Assembly (NCBI RefSeq): GCF_019423705.1
Contig: NZ_JAHZAX010000008.1
Location: 101,495-165,494 of the forward strand
From: Ruminococcus sp.
Lineage (GTDB): Bacteria; Bacillota; Clostridia; Oscillospirales; Ruminococcaceae
Direction of reading: 5' to 3'
Length of the DNA: 64,000 nt
Part shown: positions 1 through 6,529 of the stretch, in pieces
Position numbering within the stretch: position 1 is the stretch's first letter
Layout of the letters: each line of letters opens with the position of its first letter
Position numbers and translations under genes: made by a program
The notes under the pieces: model-generated
Told to the model about the DNA's origin: nothing
Seen by the model: only the letters and a program-made list of their open reading frames with translations
Database searches by the model: none

Positions 1-2
1 AA

Positions 3-905
3 GTTTGCGGAAGCAACGAGTTAGTAAAAGAAGATGGTTACTTTATATGCCAGTATTGCGGAGCTAAATATTCGCCTGAAGATGCCAAGCATCTTATTGT
101 CGAAGTTAATGGCAAGGTCGATGTATCCGGAAGTAAGGTAACGGTTGATAACACTTCATTTGTAGAGCGTTCGCTTGAAAATGCACGCCGTGCAAAAGCT
201 AAAGAAGACTGGGAAGAATGTGAAAAATACTACAATATGGTTGAGCAATATGAGCCAACAAATATTGAAGCTATTTTCTACTCCAGTTACGGAAAAGCCA
301 GAATGGCACTTGTAGATTCTGACCGCTTTAAAAGGGAACAGAAAATTAAAGTGTTAAAGCACTCTATATCTATAATAGATGATAACTATGATGATTCTCC
401 ACAAAAATATGAAGAAAACAAAAAATTGATTCAACAAATAAGTGCTGATCTACTTTCATTTATGAAAAGCTCATTTGTAATGAATACCAAAACAGAGATG
501 GGCAATAGTGGCAACACTTATACAACCAATGATGGTTCATATACTTATGATATGTTTATTGAACTTTCTCTTGGAATGATTGAATCAGTAGAGCACATTA
601 TACATACTATAAGGGATAAGAATAAAACAATACATCTTTGGAAAATTATTCGTCAGCAATATGAATACATATATTCTGTGTGCAGAAGAGCTACTATGCT
701 CCATAACTATAAAAACAAAAAGCAATGGCTTGAAGCAATAAATCGTACAGATGAAAAGATCAAGCAATTAGATCCAAACTATATAAAAAATGATCTTAAA
801 CAACTACCAATGACAGAGAATGATTTTAATATGACTGTCGGTGCAGTAATCGCAATAATAATTATCGCAGTAATAGTCATTTACTACATTTCACAATCAA
901 TGTAA
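3..905 (+). CDS. Zinc-ribbon, TPR-like membrane-tethered protein (5' partial)
   Basis: The frame is open from the window edge, so the start lies upstream; the ATG at 237 is internal. The visible N-terminus has a zinc ribbon (CGSNEL, then CQYCGAKY), followed by a short polar stretch, a helical region that could be TPR-like (ARRAKAKEDWEECEKYYN), a charged alpha-helical body and one C-terminal membrane segment (about VGAVIAIIIIAVIVIYYIS). This architecture is known from uncharacterised clostridial proteins. It is likely tail-anchored with the ribbon in the cytoplasm. No enzymatic motif is seen and the function is unknown. It belongs to the chromosomal backbone just upstream of spoVT. Confidence 0.7.
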   Translation, partial: VCGSNELVKEDGYFICQYCGAKYSPEDAKHLIVEVNGKVDVSGSKVTVDNTSFVERSLENARRAKAKEDWEECEKYYNMVEQYEPTNIEAIFYSSYGKARMALVDSDRFKREQKIKVLKHSISIIDDNYDDSPQKYEENKKLIQQISADLLSFMKSSFVMNTKTEMGNSGNTYTTNDGSYTYDMFIELSLGMIESVEHIIHTIRDKNKTIHLWKIIRQQYEYIYSVCRRATMLHNYKNKKQWLEAINRTDEKIKQLDPNYIKNDLKQLPMTENDFNMTVGAVIAIIIIAVIVIYYISQSM

Positions 906-1021
906 ACAAAATTATGAGATCGAACTCTATCCTGTTTGCTTCATATTTATTCCCTGCATAAATCCCACCGACCTGCAAATAATATTACTGCAATTTTGAA
1001 ATATCAACGGAGGTCATAAAT

Positions 1022-1198
1022 ATGAAAGCAACAGGAATTGTCCGCAGGATCGACGATCTCGGCAGAGTTGTTATCCCTAAGGAGATCAGACGGACTATGA
1101 GGATCAGAGAGGGCGACCCGTTGCAGACAACGTTGAAAAGCGAACTTGACTACCTGCTTGCACTCCTCAGATTGGCGGATAGGCTGTACATAAAATAA
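1022..1198 (+). pseudogene. spoVT: spoVT 5' fragment (AbrB-type DNA-binding domain), interrupted
   Basis: The frame starts MKATGIVRRIDDLGRVVIPK and matches the N-terminal swapped-hairpin AbrB domain of the sporulation regulator SpoVT through residue 33 (GDP). A GGAGGT ribosome site lies at about 1011-1016. After the 8-bp core at 1112-1119 the homology stops, and 25 unrelated residues lead to a stop at 1196-1198. The missing GAF-like half (GDPLEIY...) is found in the same codon phase at 18425-18868. SpoVT is a forespore regulator acting with sigma-G in Bacillus. The stub keeps the whole DNA-binding domain, so a truncated product could still bind DNA. This is inferred; the family match is strong. 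Confidence 0.93.
1112..1119 (+). other. Left attachment core of the spoVT intervening element
   Basis: GGCGACCC occurs here and at 18425-18432, in both places read as codons Gly-Asp-Pro of spoVT and flanked on the outside by the two halves of that gene. Short cores are normal for large serine recombinases. The exact crossover dinucleotide cannot be decided from sequence alone. Confidence 0.85.
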
Positions 1199-1221
1199 TG
1201 TGAGAAAAATATGTAAGTGGC

Positions 1222-1250
1222 TTGACACATTGATAAAAATATGTTATTTT
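1222..1250 (+). promoter_or_regulatory. Sigma-A promoter of the AbiE-like pair
   Basis: TTGACA at 1222-1227 and TATTTT at 1245-1250 with a 17-nt spacer, about 45 bp before the ATG at 1296. Confidence 0.6.
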
Positions 1251-1252
1251 AT

Positions 1253-1279
1253 ATTTGTAACTTAAAATACGTTACAAAT
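1253..1279. promoter_or_regulatory. Inverted repeat, likely autoregulatory operator
   Basis: ATTTGTAAC and GTTACAAAT form a perfect 9-bp inverted repeat around a 9-nt centre, placed just after the -10 box and before the ribosome site. A site here would suit autorepression by the winged-helix protein encoded downstream, as known for AbiEi-type antitoxins. Binding itself is inference. Confidence 0.6.
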
Positions 1280-1295
1280 GTAAAAAGGTGAGCAT

Positions 1296-2246
1296 ATGAA
1301 AGAATACTTAGAAAAAACTTTAAGACAAATAGTTACGATCAAAGAAAATAAAGACCTGTATGATAAACTGCCGCTGGCTTTTAAGGGACGATATGATATC
1401 TTAAATGTCGAAACCAACGGAATGGGCTGGCTTGCAATTCAACCAAAGAACGATATCGGACTTGTTGCTCTCCGAAAGGACAGGGCTAAAGTACAGAATA
1501 TTTCAGGACTGAACTGTGCCATATTTCTTAGATCCACCACCCCTTATATAAAGGAAAAACTTATAGAGGACGGTATCCCCTTTGTGCTGAAAGACAAGCA
1601 AATATATTTGCCGTTCATTGGCTGTCTGCTTTCAAATTCGGGCGAACGTGATATCGCACCTGTCGAGCTTATTTCATTTCTGACGCAAAAGCTGATACTT
1701 ACTGCGATATATGAAAAGTGGGATAAAGTAACAGTATCGACAGTTGCCGAAAAACTGGGCGTATCAAAAACGTCAGCAAGCAGATGCTTTGATGAAATAG
1801 AGTACCTGAATGTGAATATCCTTGACACAAAAGGCAAATCAAGAGCTATTACAATACCGACTGATATAAAGCATTTGTGGGAACAGATACAGCATATTTT
1901 GAGAAAACCTGTTATCAGAAGATATGCTTTTCCAAGCGACATTCACTTGGAGAAAAAGGCCGGCTTTACTGCTTTGTGTGAGTATTCATTGTTGTCAGAT
2001 AATGACTTTCCTACCTATGGGGTGATGAAAAAAGAGCTGGCTGACACAGAAATAAAAAAGCTTAAACAAATCCGCAGAGGAGAAGAAATTGGCTGTATTG
2101 TTCTTGAGCTTGGCTATTTCATTGACTATGGGCAGAAGTCGATACAAGACCCCTTGAGCGTAGCTTTATCATTGACCGATGAAGAAATGCAGGACGAAAG
2201 AGTAATGATATCTATAAATGAAATGTTGGAGGAATATGTGTGGTAA
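1296..2246 (+). CDS. Winged-helix regulator/antitoxin of an AbiE-like pair
   Basis: This is a 316-aa protein with a helix-turn-helix near residues 145-170 (VSTVAEKLGVSKTSASRCFDEI), a MarR-like winged-helix pattern. The rest is an alpha/beta region unlike textbook AbiEi. Its stop overlaps the next gene, a nucleotidyltransferase, by 7 nt, indicating translational coupling. An inverted repeat overlaps its promoter. In known type IV systems the first gene is a winged-helix antitoxin/repressor and the second an NTP-transferase toxin, and this pair fits that plan. It may stabilise the spoVT element. The family is recognised by architecture rather than by close similarity. Confidence 0.65.
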   Translation: MKEYLEKTLRQIVTIKENKDLYDKLPLAFKGRYDILNVETNGMGWLAIQPKNDIGLVALRKDRAKVQNISGLNCAIFLRSTTPYIKEKLIEDGIPFVLKDKQIYLPFIGCLLSNSGERDIAPVELISFLTQKLILTAIYEKWDKVTVSTVAEKLGVSKTSASRCFDEIEYLNVNILDTKGKSRAITIPTDIKHLWEQIQHILRKPVIRRYAFPSDIHLEKKAGFTALCEYSLLSDNDFPTYGVMKKELADTEIKKLKQIRRGEEIGCIVLELGYFIDYGQKSIQDPLSVALSLTDEEMQDERVMISINEMLEEYVW

Positions 2247-2986
2247 AAGGATTAGACACTTTCAGAAATCATTTTGCTGGATATAAAGAACAGTATGTTC
2301 TTATAGGCGGTGCTGCCTGTGATATTGTGTTTGAAAGCAATGACGTATCTTTTAGGGCGACAAGAGATCTGGATATGGTTCTTATCGTTGAGGCTCTCAC
2401 GCCTGAATTTGGAGAAAAGCTTTGGGAGTTTATTGAGATCGGCAGATACAGAAACAAGGTCACGAACGGTCAAAAGCCGCAGTTTTACAGATTTGATAAA
2501 CCTGAAGATGACACATATCCGAAAATGATAGAACTTTTTTGCAGGAATGATTTTGAACTCCGTGAGATGACAGGGATAACGCCGATTCACATAGATGATT
2601 TTGTTTCAAGCCTATCAGCAATACTGCTTGATGATGAGTATTACAAAGCCTTGATGGACGGAAGAGTTGTGCGAAATGGTTTATCCGTTCTCCGTCCCGA
2701 GTATCTTATTTTGTTTAAAGCAAAGGCATATCTTGACTTAAAACAAAGAAAAGATAATGGAGAATCTGTTGATTCCAGCGATATCAAGAAACACAAAAAG
2801 GACATTTTGAGAATAACTGCTGAACTTGTACTTGAAAGCATATCAGAATTACCTGCAACAGTAAAAGCAGATATTGACGCTTTTATCGGCACGCTAGAGC
2901 AAGAACCATTTGACAGCAATTCATTGAAAAGCTATGGGTTAAAAAATGATGATGTGATAGGGGTGTTACATAGGATTTTTGGATGA
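2240..2986 (+). CDS. Nucleotidyltransferase toxin candidate (AbiEii-like)
   Basis: The protein has 248 aa and starts at GTG 2240 with GGAGGA about 8 nt upstream. Polymerase-beta-type nucleotidyltransferase signatures are present: Gly23-Gly24 (LIGGAACD) and a D-x-D pair at Asp42/Asp44 (TRDLDMVL), with an acidic strand later (KMIELFCR). A C-terminal helical domain follows. AbiEii/MenT enzymes transfer nucleotides to tRNA or similar targets; the substrate here is unknown. It overlaps its regulator by 7 nt. A housekeeping role in antibiotic or sugar nucleotidylation is less likely given the paired regulator and mobile context. Confidence 0.68.
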   Translation: MVKGLDTFRNHFAGYKEQYVLIGGAACDIVFESNDVSFRATRDLDMVLIVEALTPEFGEKLWEFIEIGRYRNKVTNGQKPQFYRFDKPEDDTYPKMIELFCRNDFELREMTGITPIHIDDFVSSLSAILLDDEYYKALMDGRVVRNGLSVLRPEYLILFKAKAYLDLKQRKDNGESVDSSDIKKHKKDILRITAELVLESISELPATVKADIDAFIGTLEQEPFDSNSLKSYGLKNDDVIGVLHRIFG

Positions 2987-3056
2987 TAGAGTGTTGCTGA
3001 ATTGTTATATGGTTCATCGCCGACAATGTCAAAAAAATAGATTTTTACCGCTCCAC

Positions 3057-3085
3057 TTGACTAACATTCTGATCTAATGTATAAT
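3057..3085 (+). promoter_or_regulatory. Sigma-A promoter of the SEC-C gene
   Basis: TTGACT at 3057-3062, a 17-nt spacer and TATAAT at 3080-3085, 35 bp before the ATG at 3121. The SEC-C gene therefore has its own promoter. Confidence 0.75.
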
Positions 3086-3120
3086 CAAGTAAAGTATAAA
3101 AATATCGAGGTAAGATCACA

Positions 3121-4080
3121 ATGAGTAGATTCCCTAGAGTATACGCTGAAAGTACAATAGCAAGGATGAATAAAAAGCTTGCCCTGCCGCAGGAAACAAT
3201 GTCGCTCCTTTATGATTACTTTGAAGCTTTTGCCAATTTATATCAGTTGTTGCCGCTAAAAGACGCTTACAAAATAATCAGCAGGCAAAATAAAGGCTTG
3301 ATAACCTTGGACGAGTTCATTGCATTTTCTGAGATAGCACGCCACGAAGATCATTTTTACTACATTCTTGCTAAAGACGAACTGTATCTTAACGCACCTA
3401 AGGAAAAGCCTATCGACCGAGAGATAGTTCATTCCTGCTTGGTTGATATTGATTATGAAGATTATTATAATATGGCCGATCATCAGGCAGGTAAACCTCT
3501 TAAAATTCTTCCAAAACAGGAACTTCTTAAATACAAAGAGGAAATGTACATTGCCGATACTACGTATGTAAGAGCAATGACGAACTTTTTACGCACAAGA
3601 CTAAAAATGTCCGAAGATGAGATCAACTATACAATTTCCGATTTTATACTGATAATAACCTGTGATGACAAACCTTTTGACGCAGTATCTAAAATGCTCG
3701 ATAGAAAGAATATCCTAATGACAAAAAGTCAGCTTGAAGATTTTATCAAACTGTTCACCGATTTGAGCAACAATACTCGAATGCCGCAAAACAGAGGCTT
3801 TACTCCCCTCGAGTTATCGGCAAATCGTGGCGGTCAAAAAGTTATCAACAGCATTTCCTTTGGGCCAAATATAACTGCGGCATTTAAAAGCGGAGAGGCA
3901 GATATTGAAGAATACAGAAAAGGTATCCTTATGAGCGAACTGCCCGAGAAGTTCAAAATGGATATGCTCCGTCAGCTTTCTCAAATCGAGGGTAAGAATA
4001 CAACTCCGAAAAAAGTCGGCAGAAACGATCCCTGCCCTTGCGGCAGCGGAAAAAAGTATAAAAAATGCTGTGGGAAATAA
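3121..4080 (+). CDS. SEC-C motif zinc-binding protein
   Basis: The protein has 319 aa. The last 22 residues are a SEC-C motif (GRNDPCPCGSGKKYKKCCG), the zinc-binding tail first seen at the SecA C-terminus. The body is mostly helical and carries no SecA ATPase motifs, so this is a stand-alone SEC-C protein of unknown role. A RBS (CGAGGT) precedes the ATG. It is a single-gene unit with a promoter upstream and a very strong terminator downstream. Such proteins are frequent cargo in mobile elements; a defence or chaperone role would be speculation. Confidence 0.75.
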   Translation: MSRFPRVYAESTIARMNKKLALPQETMSLLYDYFEAFANLYQLLPLKDAYKIISRQNKGLITLDEFIAFSEIARHEDHFYYILAKDELYLNAPKEKPIDREIVHSCLVDIDYEDYYNMADHQAGKPLKILPKQELLKYKEEMYIADTTYVRAMTNFLRTRLKMSEDEINYTISDFILIITCDDKPFDAVSKMLDRKNILMTKSQLEDFIKLFTDLSNNTRMPQNRGFTPLELSANRGGQKVINSISFGPNITAAFKSGEADIEEYRKGILMSELPEKFKMDMLRQLSQIEGKNTTPKKVGRNDPCPCGSGKKYKKCCGK

Positions 4081-4096
4081 AATATTTTTTTATGCA

Positions 4097-4139
4097 AAGC
4101 CGCCGCGGGTCACAAATCTATGTGACCCGCGGCGGTTTG
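4097..4139. terminator. Strong bidirectional intrinsic terminator
   Basis: A 15-bp GC-rich perfect stem (CCGCCGCGGGTCACA / TGTGACCCGCGGCGG) with a 6-nt loop and A/T tracts on both sides. It ends the SEC-C transcript and shields it from the convergent recombinase gene. Confidence 0.9.
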
Positions 4140-4189
4140 TTGTATTTTTTATATTTACTATGGCTTTTGTATTCTAAAACTGTTTCTCG

Positions 4190-4218
4190 CCTTATCACCC
4201 TTCATCAACGCAAGCCGT
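4190..4218 (+). repeat. hsdS-end repeat, copy A
   Basis: A 29-bp copy of the conserved hsdS 3' segment encoding LITLHQRKP. It is inverted relative to copy B (5186-5214) with two mismatches. Copies A and B enclose the tyrosine recombinase gene. Read on the plus strand it ends an otherwise lost hsdS frame, so it is a relic of a further hsdS end. Confidence 0.85.
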
Positions 4219-4235
4219 AATTTACGTTTATATAA

Positions 4236-5165
4236 TTAACTTAGTCCCGATAAAGAACGCATTACCAGATCAACGTCTTGATTTTCAAGTTCCTGAATGA
4301 TATGCAGATATGTTTTTTGTGTTGTCGTCATACTGGCGTGACCAAGCCTGCGAGCAACACTGGCAATAGACACTCCTGCGAACAGCAGCAGCGATGCGTG
4401 AGTATGTCTTAAACCGTGAATAGATATTTCAGACAGATTCAACCTTTTGCAATGACGGCTGAGTATATCATTTACAGTGGAGTTATAGACTTTGCCTTTT
4501 ACGAATATTGGTTTGTCCTCAGGCAGCCCCTTTACCAATTCAGCAAATTGAATGACAGTTTGCCAATCTATTTGTATCTTTCTTACAGATGAATTGTTCT
4601 TTGTTGGAAGAAAACCGCTGTTGCCTTTATAGTCCCAGGTTTTGCTTATAGAAAGCATTTGGTGGGAAAAATCAAAATCACGAGGCGTAAGTGCAAGTGC
4701 TTCAGAAAAGCGCATACCTGTTTTTGCTGCCAAAAGAATAAACCAATCCCAGTTCACTCCGGACTTAAGATCAAGCGAAGTCAGCAGCGTGTGCAGTTCA
4801 AACTGATTAAGATACTTGATTTTCTTGACCGACGGCGTTTTACCTTTTATTATTGCTTTTCTCGTTGGATCACGCTCAATAAGCCCTTCATCAACCGCAT
4901 CAAGTATCGCTCCTTTAAGCTGATGATGAAAGTCCATTGTTGTTTGTCTTTCGTGATACCGCGCATAATCATTAAGCAGCTGCTGATAAGCAATTCTGTT
5001 TAGATCACGCAAAACAAGTTCAGGCACAAGCCTTTTCAGCCAGGATATTGTCATTTTGTATTTATCCAATGTAACCTTTCTAATTGCTCCTTCTTTATAT
5101 ACTGCAACCCACCTTTCATAGTAATCACAGAACAAGTCTGTATGTTTAATGTTATTTAACATCAC
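4236..5165 (-). CDS. Tyrosine recombinase of the hsdS inversion locus
   Basis: The protein has 309 aa. The catalytic set of phage-type integrases is visible: Arg152 (TGMRFSEAL), His250-x-x-Arg253 (HGLRHTHASLL), His276 (RRLGHAS) and Tyr286 (KTYLH). A SAM-like core-binding domain occupies about residues 10-100. There is no N-terminal arm-binding domain, consistent with an invertase rather than an element integrase. It lies directly downstream of a silent hsdS cassette and between inverted copies of an hsdS repeat. Pneumococcal and Bacteroidales type I loci carry comparable recombinases (CreX/PsrA type) that shuffle hsdS, and the same role is inferred here. Confidence 0.85.
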   Translation of the reverse strand: MMLNNIKHTDLFCDYYERWVAVYKEGAIRKVTLDKYKMTISWLKRLVPELVLRDLNRIAYQQLLNDYARYHERQTTMDFHHQLKGAILDAVDEGLIERDPTRKAIIKGKTPSVKKIKYLNQFELHTLLTSLDLKSGVNWDWFILLAAKTGMRFSEALALTPRDFDFSHQMLSISKTWDYKGNSGFLPTKNNSSVRKIQIDWQTVIQFAELVKGLPEDKPIFVKGKVYNSTVNDILSRHCKRLNLSEISIHGLRHTHASLLLFAGVSIASVARRLGHASMTTTQKTYLHIIQELENQDVDLVMRSLSGLS

Positions 5166-5185
5166 ATTACCTCCATTTCAACAAA

Positions 5186-5214
5186 ACGGCTTACGCTGAT
5201 GAAGGGTGATAAGG
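5186..5214 (-). repeat. hsdS-end repeat, copy B
   Basis: The 3' end of the silent hsdS cassette (encoding LITLHQRKP on the minus strand), inverted relative to copy A at 4190-4218 over 29 bp with two mismatches. With copy A it brackets the recombinase gene. Confidence 0.85.
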
Positions 5215-5726
5215 GTGTCGAGTTGGGAGAAGAACTGACCAATTTTACCTTGTTCACTTAAATCTGTTGGTGCTGAAATCAGCGTATCAGAGATAGCAGA
5301 TTTTGAAATAGATGTTACTTTTATTCCCTGCATAAGCGGTATCAATTGATCATGATACGATGACGAATTTAGGTAAAACCCAAGATATGCAGGAGCAAAT
5401 TTCACCTTTGACCTGCAAGGGATTGTATGCAGACCTGATACAATGCTCAAATCCCCGATATTGCCTATTTCTACGCACTTTCCGACAGCTTCATCTTCTG
5501 CGGTATCGGCAATAATTATATCTCCATCCTGCAATTTTGATGATTCAAATTTCTTCGCTTTTTCATCATCGGCAATGTATGGAAGATCGGTACTCTGTGC
5601 ATCAATATACTCACCAAATTTTACAAGAACATCACCGTAATGAACATTCTTATAAGTGCCTGTATCCTCGCTTAATTCTGCTCTTGAAAGTGTGTTATTT
5701 GAGAGAGAATTCAGTGTATCAGACAG

Positions 5727-5743
5727 CTTACGCTGTTCCCAAG
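5727..5743 (-). repeat. WEQR half-repeat G
   Basis: A third copy of the segment encoding TWEQR/AWEQRKL at the start of TRD 2 of the silent cassette. It matches copies E (9162-9179) and F (6330-6347) except for a few bases, giving another possible exchange point. Confidence 0.75.
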
Positions 5744-5845
5744 CGTCAGTAAATCCCTTAAAACGAATCTCGGGATATAGGCTGCCATTTTCCGGAAACA
5801 TTTTTTCAAGCATAGCCTTTTTGACTTTGGTCAATTTGTCATACT

Positions 5846-5877
5846 TACGCTGATGAAGGGTGATAAGGCGGTCGAGG
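5846..5877 (-). repeat. hsdS inversion repeat C
   Basis: A 32-bp segment encoding LDRLITLHQR, a perfect inverted match of copy D at 9635-9666. Inversion between C and D would append the cassette's second half (KYDKLTKVKKAML...TRD 2) to the expressed hsdS. Confidence 0.9.
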
Positions 5878-6329
5878 TCATCAAAATAAGCACCAATCCT
5901 TCTTTGTTCCTCAACTTTTGGAGTAGAGATTGAACCCATACATAATTTGTCATAATAAAAATAAAGCCTTACTCCACCTTCTTGATACTGCTCAATCAAT
6001 TTCTGAAATTTTTCATTTTTAAACCAATGCCATAAGAATCTATCATTTATTTCATCTGTTGTTTGAAAAACCTCATAAAGTGACGAAACTATGACATTTT
6101 CCGAGCCATTGTAATATCCTATTGAACCTACATTTATTCTTGCTGGATTATATGCAAATGAACTTGGGGTAACGATATAATACATCGTTTTATCTGCCGT
6201 TGCCATTGTTCCACCATTTTCAAACTGCTCATTCTGAGGTATAAATCCACTCTCATTCGTTACAGAATAACTTTCATATGGTAAGTTTTCTTTATTCTTT
6301 ATGCCAGATGGAAAAGTAATGTTTTTAAA

Positions 6330-6347
6330 CTCACGCTGTTCCCAAGT
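6330..6347 (-). repeat. WEQR inversion repeat F
   Basis: 18 bp encoding TWEQRE at the truncated 5' end of the silent hsdS cassette. It is a perfect inverted match to copy E (9162-9179) inside the expressed hsdS. Exchange E/F would join the hsdS start to the silent TRD 1 and produce a full two-TRD subunit. Confidence 0.88.
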
Positions 6348-6427
6348 ATGTTTAAAAGTAAATATAGACTAACATAGTGTATATTTCAAAATTCTTGTTT
6401 ATTTTTTAGATTTTTAGCTGTGTAGTA

Positions 6428-6456
6428 TTGAAATTTTGTACAAATTGTAGTATAAT
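6428..6456 (+). promoter_or_regulatory. Promoter of hsdM-hsdS
   Basis: TTGAAA at 6428-6433, 17-nt spacer, TATAAT at 6451-6456, 74 bp upstream of the hsdM start. It lies inside the E/F and C/D invertible segments, so it would travel with hsdM on inversion. Confidence 0.75.
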
Positions 6457-6529
6457 ATTCCTTGCGGGAGTTTACACAGGTTTCAAGTGTAAGTCATAAT
6501 CAAGCAAGAATATTTAGGATAAGTTATAT

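Larger units (their letters stand above)
5178..6368 (-). pseudogene. hsdS: Silent, promoterless hsdS cassette with two recognition domains
   Basis: The minus-strand frame is open from 6368 to 5178, but its first ATG (6206) lies inside the first target recognition domain, so there is no proper start, RBS or promoter. Reading from 6361 it contains the half-repeat HTWEQREF, TRD 1, the central spacer LITLHQRKYDKLTKVKKAML, the second half-repeat FTDAWEQRKL, TRD 2, and the end LITLHQRKPFC. This is a normal two-TRD HsdS lacking only its first ~16 residues. Exactly those residues are supplied by the expressed hsdS start at 9111, via inverted repeats. It is a donor of alternative DNA specificities. 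Confidence 0.88.
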
